Source: CAWIJJ01 sp963836405
GTDB taxonomy: Bacteria > Acidobacteriota > Terriglobia > Bryobacterales > Bryobacteraceae
Direction: 5' to 3'
Assembly: GCA_963836405.1 (NCBI GenBank)
Contig: CAWIJL010000016.1
Location: forward strand, 145,287-209,286
Length of the DNA stretch: 64,000 bases
Part shown: positions 58,901 to 64,000 of the stretch, piece by piece
How the letters are laid out: every line of letters starts with the position of its first letter
Position numbering within the stretch: the first letter of the stretch is position 1
Position numbers and translations under genes: made by a program
Notes under the pieces: generated by a model
Seen by the model: only the letters and a program-made list of their open reading frames with translations
Databases searched by the model: none
Told to the model about the DNA's origin: nothing

Positions 58901-59559
58901 TCGATCGTGATCGTGTCGCCCGGTGTAAACCCGGCGACGCTCATCACGTCGATTTTCGTGTAAGTCTGAACGCCGGTTTCGGGGTCGATGTTCGGACCGA
59001 ACGGCATCCAGGCCAGCGTCTGCGCGCGGCAGTCCGTGCTGGTGACTGTGTATCGGGTATCGCGGAAGTGAAGATGCAGCCAATCGATCCCGCCGTCAAG
59101 GATCTCAGCGCCGGAGATTTCGACGGCAACTTTGGCGGGGGTCTCCTCGCCATCGAGATAGTGGTTCTGGATCTCGCCGGTGAGCTTCACCTCGTAGATA
59201 TCGTCGGGCGCAACGCCCTTGCCGCACACGAAGGTGAGCGCGTCCCACGCGACGGACGGGTACTTCGCGGAGTCCAGCCGCATCGCGCCATCGAGATCAT
59301 GGTCATACTCGAGATCGAAAGACCACGCCACCCCCGACAGGTCTGTCCGCGGCAGGTGCTTGCACCGCAGATGAGCATAGTAATCGTATGCATCGTACAG
59401 GCCCAGGACCGCAAAGTCTTCGGCACCTTGGAAAATACCAGAGATGGACACGGCCGTCGCGGAGGCATCGTGGATCGTGGTGGTCGCGCCGCGACCCGTG
59501 AATCCTTGCAACTGGAAGTTATGGCGCGGGTCGAAGATTGTGAGCGGTTCCGCTGCCAT
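55975..59559 (-). CDS. Large phage tail protein with TIM-barrel-like C-terminal half
   Basis: 1194 aa. The N-terminal 450 residues resemble tail-tip modules (FQGAEDFAVLGLYDAYDYY, FTPGDTITIERTGTNEETTTV). The middle has a beta-sandwich (NHTVTITALFEKHASSTGYYFYFDYLWPL). The C-terminal 450 residues suggest a glycoside-hydrolase-like barrel (WHLWQLQKLGFKGHADVYMGVFW, LPVVLQFGETQWWYFDN, AVFECLWPLDANQGKR). It may degrade host polysaccharide. Enzymatic residues are not confirmed. Confidence 0.65.
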   Translation of the reverse strand: MAAEPLTIFDPRHNFQLQGFTGRGATTTIHDASATAVSISGIFQGAEDFAVLGLYDAYDYYAHLRCKHLPRTDLSGVAWSFDLEYDHDLDGAMRLDSAKYPSVAWDALTFVCGKGVAPDDIYEVKLTGEIQNHYLDGEETPAKVAVEISGAEILDGGIDWLHLHFRDTRYTVTSTDCRAQTLAWMPFGPNIDPETGVQTYTKIDVMSVAGFTPGDTITIERTGTNEETTTVIEVGVDEVSGPYLLAWVTKSHTSDVYITRETRAIHVAQELAAIINTFGATVAGRFGPDYSQTIKATGGAGSTYQSGTLYLEFLSPEYRKYYGKLGNLDRILVTHGRTIGGVPDAQQGFLWTDGSGYSPRFTGGDNTIRQRIYLNPSHPSGFKDKLGRLVPMNDCRKIYMVFAPRFERAEEQLEDGCFLTAPVNAGDATWQVDESSELTGGRYFIGTPTNEERVLLAVVDSTTQIRVERGYEGSTAGSWPAGARLKKLSPKSGFGSDVEWRVTLSNFAIDEGDASLKVGGGSPRIEESDARCKYTGYWEDYKYATGWPSQWWAGGHAKRTAPSDANDVRKVFLSYSHPGEHDLYLGTFLYTNCGKIRVEVDGVASDHDLYLSEYEGRVANIKVRGGVAAGNHTVTITALFEKHASSTGYYFYFDYLWPLVPQDVPDAPKMYHDVSLAIDFDTDHGYKKPPAWHLWQLQKLGFKGHADVYMGVFWNNKRQRVGASYPYATVAFAGTPAPGDTVSISIGGSNVTHAIGYGETLQELVSHMRATINGMFAGVWADDNFGTSATLRIQSKAPGYTFTIAVTSAASVSLTLTDHLGAVGTEGDWELLDSVSPVMTEGAREWIRDLAGQFATAGISASFAFSMEVYNPPAATRAKYLRLNGGVVQPGNDVYLEIPSHQMHFGTRVRSYLRQMYKECADQIAAAGLPVVLQFGETQWWYFDNRTQDPLGGMSFYDQETIDAFAATKGHQIWPFTSNVDDPAGDPAHPYETADFLRDRIWAYCQDVIAYVRGYHPAAVFECLWPLDANQGKRSPDPAYRRLLMHVNLPNQWKNSSYGIKYFRCEGFDYDIWQKNVNLMTQTISYASKTLGRPAGECMYLAGLYGPPDPPLAQAYGLWLQSSFYSMCFWAFDQFCLNARPVPLPAWVQSSGTAAVYHKPRAARAVEVVTAVEVVASAGGALNRFALNERRLNG

Positions 59560-59560
59560 G

Positions 59561-62462
59561 TCAGGTCTGAATCACCACGGTCAGGTCGCTGCCGGGGTCC
59601 GGGCTGGCGACCGCCAGGATATCGAACGCGAGGCTGTAGCCCTCGTTGAGAATCGCGGTCGGCCAGATCGTCGGCCTCACGGTCGCGCCGATCGAATGGT
59701 TCTTCGTGAAGACCGCAGTGAAAGTCTGGTTGGCCTGGTCGGCGGCAAGCACTTGGACATACTCCTCGTCGGCCTGCCCGAGGTTGACGTGGACGAACTC
59801 GCCCACATCGAAGCCAAGCCTTGACGCGCCGTACGACGCCGTCTGGACCGTCTGCTGGCCGGGACCGGCCACCACATCCTCCAGGAGGATGATCCCGAAC
59901 TCGTTGTACGGAAGGCGGCGCGTCACGGGCTTGCCGTATCCCTGGCTCACCACGAAGTCGTAAGTGTTCTTCGCGCCGTCCGGAAGCATCTGGGCGATGC
60001 CCATGTACTCCAGCACCTCCCACGTCGCGCCGTCGTCGCGCGACACTTTCACGAGATACGCGCTCTGGCCGTCCGTGGTCGGCGTCTGGACGTACGCATA
60101 GATGCACCGGATCGAGGCGCTATCCTGCACGCGCATCGGGATGACCACCGTGTCCGCGACCGCCAGCGCGCCGGGGATCTGGAACGTGTACGCGCCGCCG
60201 TTGCACGTCCGGTCACCTGGCATGAAGGGTTCGCTATGATGCGAGAGCGGCCATACAGTGAACGGACTGTACCCGAAGTTATTGGCCACGCCAACCAGCA
60301 TCGCCACGACGCAGGCCGAGGGAAGCTTCGCCTCCACGCGCGCCGGGATGCCGGGCGTCCGGAAGAATCCTTTCTTGACGCTGAACGTGAAGGTCTTCAT
60401 GTCGAGCTTGAAGAAGCGAATGCCCGCCTTGTGCGCGCACCGCAGGGTGCCGAAAGTGGCAAAGCCGGGATCGACGCCGGGATAAGCCCGCTGGAGTTGG
60501 AAGTTCCCGGTCGGCACCGCATCGCCGTCGCTCCCTGGCCCGATGATCTGCGCGCATTCATACGAGCGCAGATACCCAACGTCCGGGTTCTTCGTCTCGT
60601 CGTTGAACACCACGAAGTCTCCGACCTTGAACGTGCGCGCCGTGTCCGGATTGACCGTGCATGCGAAGGTGGCCGGGTCGGTGTCCCTGCCAAGGTCGGC
60701 GTCGAGGCTGGCCCACAGATCGACCGCCAGTTCGTCCACGTAGTACAGGCCCATCGCGACCTCGTGCGCGGAGACGATGTTCGCGTTGCCGGAATCGTCC
60801 GGTTGGATCACGATGTCATCGAGCGCGATGGTCCCGTAATCCCCAAGCTTCGGCGTGCCGGTGACGATGCCGGGAAGCCCGGTGTCGTACAGGATCTCCT
60901 CCGGAACCGGCGTCGGTTCCACGTCGGCGGGCTTCGGCCCCGCCACGAGGTCGTACATCGAGTCCGTGGTCGTGCGGCCCTGGATATCGATGCTGAAGTC
61001 CTTGTTGAGCCGCCAGGAGACGACACGGAACTCTCCGGCGCCGCCGGGCATGTCCTCGTGGGTCATCGAGCAGACCATCCCCGGTTCCGTGTTGAGCGCG
61101 AGCACCGTGGTCTTGAACCCGATCTGGCGGGCCTTCCTCCACTCCGTCGCGGTGATGCCGCCCAACTCCTCGCGGAGACGGACGCTCACGATCCGCGCCG
61201 CCTGCGACTTGCTGGACGTGCCGCAGAGGTTGACGCTCGACTTCAGGTACATCGGCCCCGCGCCGCCGCCGATCTGCGAGGCGTGGTCGATATCGTAGAC
61301 GGCCACGCTGTTGTTCACGAACGCGAAATCCTGGTCCGCGAAGTTGGCGGTCAGGTGGTTGAACGACGGCTTGGCCGGAGCCTGTTGCAGGCTGCGGAAG
61401 ACGATGTTGCCCTCCGTGAAGGCCTCGACCACGGAGGAGTTCTCGCGGATGCCGATCTTGATCTTGCCGAACGAGAACGTGTAATAGCCCAGGCAGTTCA
61501 TGAGAACCTCCTGGAGCCAGTCGCGCAGGGGCTTCTCCTCCTGCAACGTGCCGCGGAACACGAACTGCGTCTCGCTGCCCGCGCCCACCAGTTTCGTCAC
61601 GCTCTGGTTGCAGATGGCGGCGGCGTCGAGCGCCGCCTGCACGTCGAAGTAGGTTTCGGCGGCGTCGAGTTGTCCGGTCGTGGCGTCCGCGCCCAGCCGG
61701 ATGCCGCGCGCCCGGAGCAGCATGTTGACGGCGATCCACACCGGGTTGGTGAGCGCGGGCCCGTACGCGCGGACGCCGAGGCTGGTCCACACCCACCCGC
61801 GCATGCCCATCGAGACGGTGGCGATCATGGCGTGGTCGCCAGGCTTCGAGAGTTGCAGGCCCTTCGCGTCCGACTTGCGGATCACGACGAACGCCGTGCC
61901 CGCCGCGAAGTTGTCCTTGAACGTGGAGTTGCCGGAGTACACCTTCCGGAAGTCGCCGCCCGTCTGGTTGCCGGATTGGTCGAGCGAGAAGAAGTCGGTC
62001 GCGCCGGCCGGATCGTCTCCCAGGACCGTGCGGAGGCCGAAGCTATTGGCCGGGAAGCCGTGGTGCATCTGGCCATCGAGGGTGTGGCCCACGAACGTCT
62101 CCGCGACGCTGTCGCCGTCCTTGTCCTCCATGCGCGGGGTGGTGTACGCGACGAGCGGTCCCTCGCCCACGATCCCCAACGCCTCGTAGAAGTCGCTCTC
62201 GTCCCGGCCCGCCGCGACCTTGCAGTTCACCGGCATGTCGGTGTCGGTGTAGATCTCCGGCAGCACCTGGTCGTAGATCGAATCCGCGACCAGCGACACG
62301 CTGGTGAGCGGCGACCGCGCGAAGCCCCACACGCCGGTCGAGTTGTCCTTGATCCGGACGCCCTGCGGTTCGGCCAGGATCGCGCCGTAGTACCGCTTCA
62401 TCCCGTGCGCGAGGCACCCGTTCGCGGTGTCGTAACCCTTGTCGCACTTGGTCGCGTCGGCT
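59561..62462 (-). CDS. Phage tail tip/baseplate hub-like protein
   Basis: 946 residues from ATG 62401, but coding resemblance extends upstream in frame to about 62462 (ATKCDKGYDTANGCLAHGMKRYYGAILAEP), where it should join the preceding frame. The Cys-rich segment is typical of the DUF2163-like tail proteins. The body contains ALDAAAICNQSVTKLVGAGSETQFVFRGTLQEEKPLRDWLQEVL and hub-like beta domains. It stops one base before the next gene. Confidence 0.7.
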
Positions 62463-62987
62463 GTCGGGGAAGTGGACCAGATCGAGCGCGCCGTGACCGG
62501 CGTACGGGCAGGCCTGCGAGTCGAAGACCTTCCAGCACGTGCGGGAGATCTTGCGCGTCGGGTACGGCAGGTTCAGTTCGTACAGGCCATCGGACGCCGT
62601 GACCTTGAACTCCGGCCCCGCGTCCACGGTCCAGTTGACGATGTCGCCCTTCCACAGATCGAGCTTGATGCCCTGGCCGACGTGGAACAGCGAGAAGGAG
62701 ATCGCCGCACGGTACAGGTCCACGTCGTTGGCGAGGTCGCGCATCACGCGATCGGCGTTGCCAAACGTGAACGAGGCGTCGTCGGACTCGTTGCCCATGC
62801 CCTGCGAGATGCCGTCGAAGTCGATCAGGCGCGCCTGGTAGAGTTGCGCGCCGACCGTGCAGCGCCGGTCGGAGAGATAGATGGCGGGGTACCCGGCCTG
62901 GAGGGGCTGGATCTTGATGAGCGGGATTACCTGCTGGACCTGCGAGAGGAGAGCGGCCTGCAAGCCGCCCGAAGGGAACCGCGTCAC
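62463..62987 (-). CDS. DUF2163-like tail protein, N-terminal part, in a different frame from its tail
   Basis: From GTG 62987: RFPSGGLQAALLSQVQQVIPLIKIQPLQAGYPAIYLSDRRCTVGAQLYQARLIDFDGI...CWKVFDSQACPYAGHGALDLVHFP. At the GGGG run 62466-62469 the sensible sequence moves to the frame of the hub-like gene (TADATKCDKGYD). Whether this is one fused protein, a frameshifted one or a sequence error cannot be decided here. Confidence 0.6.
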
Positions 62988-63420
62988 CGTCGAGTTGAGC
63001 GCGTACGCCGGATGCGCCGGCGGGGATCTCGACCAGCGTCACGCCGACAGAGCAGACCCAGTCCGCGACCATCTGCCAGGACAGAGGCTCGTTGGCGAAC
63101 CGGCAGGTGAACGCGGTCGTCCCGTTGCCGTCGTCGTTGGGCGCGTTGTAGGTGAACGCGCCGTACGGCCCGTACTTCGATTCCCAGAAGTTCCGGAGCG
63201 CGATCCGCTGTGCGTCGTTCATCCACGTGCGCCGCACCGAGAAGCGCCGCGCGCCGGTGCCCAGCAGGAAGCGCTGCTCGATCTTCGCGTTGCCCGACCC
63301 GAACTGGTGGATGGCCACGTCCGGATGGCTCGCGCGCCCGTACGGGTACTCGGGCACGATCGGGAACGTGCCGGAGGCGGCGATCTCCGGAACGGTGATG
63401 TTGCCGATGGTGTCAGACAT
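62984..63420 (-). CDS. DUF2460-like phage tail protein
   Basis: About 145 residues from ATG 63420: FPIVPEYPYGRASHPDVAIHQFGSGNAKIEQRFLLGTGARRFSVRRTWMNDAQRIALRNFWESKYGPYGAFTYNAP... resembling the gp12/DUF2460-type tail proteins of siphoviruses and gene-transfer agents. The sequence sense changes frame at the GGGG run 63022-63025; a one-base loss would give EIPPAHPAYALNST and run on into the next gene. The open frame continues to 62398 by chance of GC content. Confidence 0.65.
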
Positions 63421-63426
63421 TGGCCC

Positions 63427-63696
63427 TCAGCGGTTCTCCACCTTGACGGAGATGGTGCGGTCGTCGGTCCTGCCGCCAACGGTCGCGATCCGGTTGGTCA
63501 CGAGGTAAGTCGTGCCCTCGTCCCCACCGCCCAACCACACCACCGTTCTGCTGGTGGTGAACGTGTCGGTGATCTTCTCGATGGTCGCGCCCGACTCCAA
63601 GATCCACTCGCTCGAGGAAATCTGGTCGCCCGCCAGCCACAGGAACCAATCCACGGAATAGTCGAGGACCGCATCCGGGTCTTTCGTGAATGTCAT
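63427..63696 (-). CDS. Phage fibre-tail adaptor-like protein
   Basis: 89 aa: FTKDPDAVLDYSVDWFLWLAGDQISSSEWILESG, TVVWLGGGDEGTTYLVTNRIATVGGRTDDRTISVKV. The DYxxDWxxWL and VTNRI...GRTDDRTI patterns match small adaptor proteins of siphovirus tails. Overlaps the upstream gene by 4 bases. Confidence 0.78.
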   Translation of the reverse strand: MTFTKDPDAVLDYSVDWFLWLAGDQISSSEWILESGATIEKITDTFTTSRTVVWLGGGDEGTTYLVTNRIATVGGRTDDRTISVKVENR

Positions 63697-64000
63697 GCCT
63701 CGATGTCCCTGTTCTCCGCGTGCGGATGAATGGTCCGGTCCTCTGCGGCGGGCACGAGGACGCGCGCCTCGCGCCGCACGAGCCTGGATCGGGATTCAAA
63801 CGTGACCGGCAGGGTACGCGCCTCCCGCCGGACGCGAAACCTGCGGGCGGCTGGCGTTCCGACCGACAACAGCATGACCCCAACGACCCGCGACCAGCCC
63901 GTGGCCACGCCCGCCAACGCGCGCAGGCAGGACGCCCGCCCGAGGACGGTGGACGTACCGGACGCCACGCCCGCCAGCGGGCGCACACGGGCCAACTGTG
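63693..64000 (-). CDS. Phage structural protein, runs off the window
   Basis: At least 100 residues, with repeated LAGVASGTSTV / LAGVATGWSRV and a C-terminal ARRFRVRREARTLPV, EDRTIHPHAENRDIEA. The frame reaches the window edge, and the ATG at 63995 need not be the start. Repeat-rich tail proteins of this style precede adaptor genes. Function not assigned. Confidence 0.45.
   Translation of the reverse strand, partial: QLARVRPLAGVASGTSTVLGRASCLRALAGVATGWSRVVGVMLLSVGTPAARRFRVRREARTLPVTFESRSRLVRREARVLVPAAEDRTIHPHAENRDIEA

Larger units (their letters stand above)
52586..64000 (-). mobile_element. Prophage tail-gene block (partial)
   Basis: A contiguous minus-strand series: repeat protein, adaptor, DUF2460-like, DUF2163-like/hub, barrel-containing tail protein, fibre and small terminal genes, with overlaps or gaps of a few bases. 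It has a siphovirus or GTA-like tail layout. Head, packaging, integrase and lysis genes are not in this window, so whether a full prophage lies beyond the right edge is unknown. Confidence 0.75.

Overview
The window looks like chromosome from an acidobacterium of the Solibacter/Bryobacter type. This is an inference from gene content: a DUF5916 outer-membrane protein, PadR/HAAS pairs, a formylglycine-enzyme/sialidase fusion and a phage-associated family I associate with Acidobacteriota, all in GC-rich sequence. No 16S gene is present, so the assignment is moderate.

Backbone, 1-19 kb. A DUF5916 protein, an XRE/membrane-protein pair with a clear promoter and operator, a PadR/HAAS pair and tRNA-Gly lead into the replication-origin block dnaA-dnaN-gyrB. 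A tight same-strand run follows: phoH, ybeY, corC, era, a BON protein, an SMP-30 lactonase, a NUDIX hydrolase and mutS2. All of these are intact. A VapBC-type toxin-antitoxin pair comes next, then a decayed duplicate of the mutS2 3' end.

Mosaic, 19.6-29.6 kb. Remnants of a TOPRIM/tyrosine-recombinase element, a broken IS1380 transposase and an IS200-like remnant are mixed with ordinary host genes: VOC, ABM and DUF4159 proteins, an FGE-sialidase-MORN fusion and an MGH1-like glycosidase. A PadR relic and a truncated acidobacterial family protein follow.

Accessory island, 29.8-64 kb. Two blocks of siphovirus-like tail genes (29.8-32.5 kb, rearranged, and 52.6-64 kb on the minus strand) bracket a cargo region. 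From left to right the cargo is as follows. BrnT/BrnA comes first. Next is a type III-like restriction-modification operon (Mod, Res) whose last gene is an AvcD-like anti-phage dCTP deaminase. Mod is split by an IS1634-like element with a CTAG target duplication, and Res carries a frameshift. Then comes a 4.2-kb IS21-like transposon with a ParB-like gene and a double zinc-finger gene. Last is a compact minus-strand operon with an adjacent convergent macro-domain gene. That operon encodes a nucleotidyltransferase-B12-radical SAM fusion, an HhH-GPD glycosylase-like protein, a nucleoside 2-deoxyribosyltransferase-like protein and a NUDIX protein. It does not match a system I can name and is the best candidate for an undescribed nucleobase or nucleotide system.

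Several accessory genes are broken by single-base changes, almost always in short homopolymers, while the first 19 kb has none. This is either decay of the island or local assembly error and should be resolved before functional claims are made.
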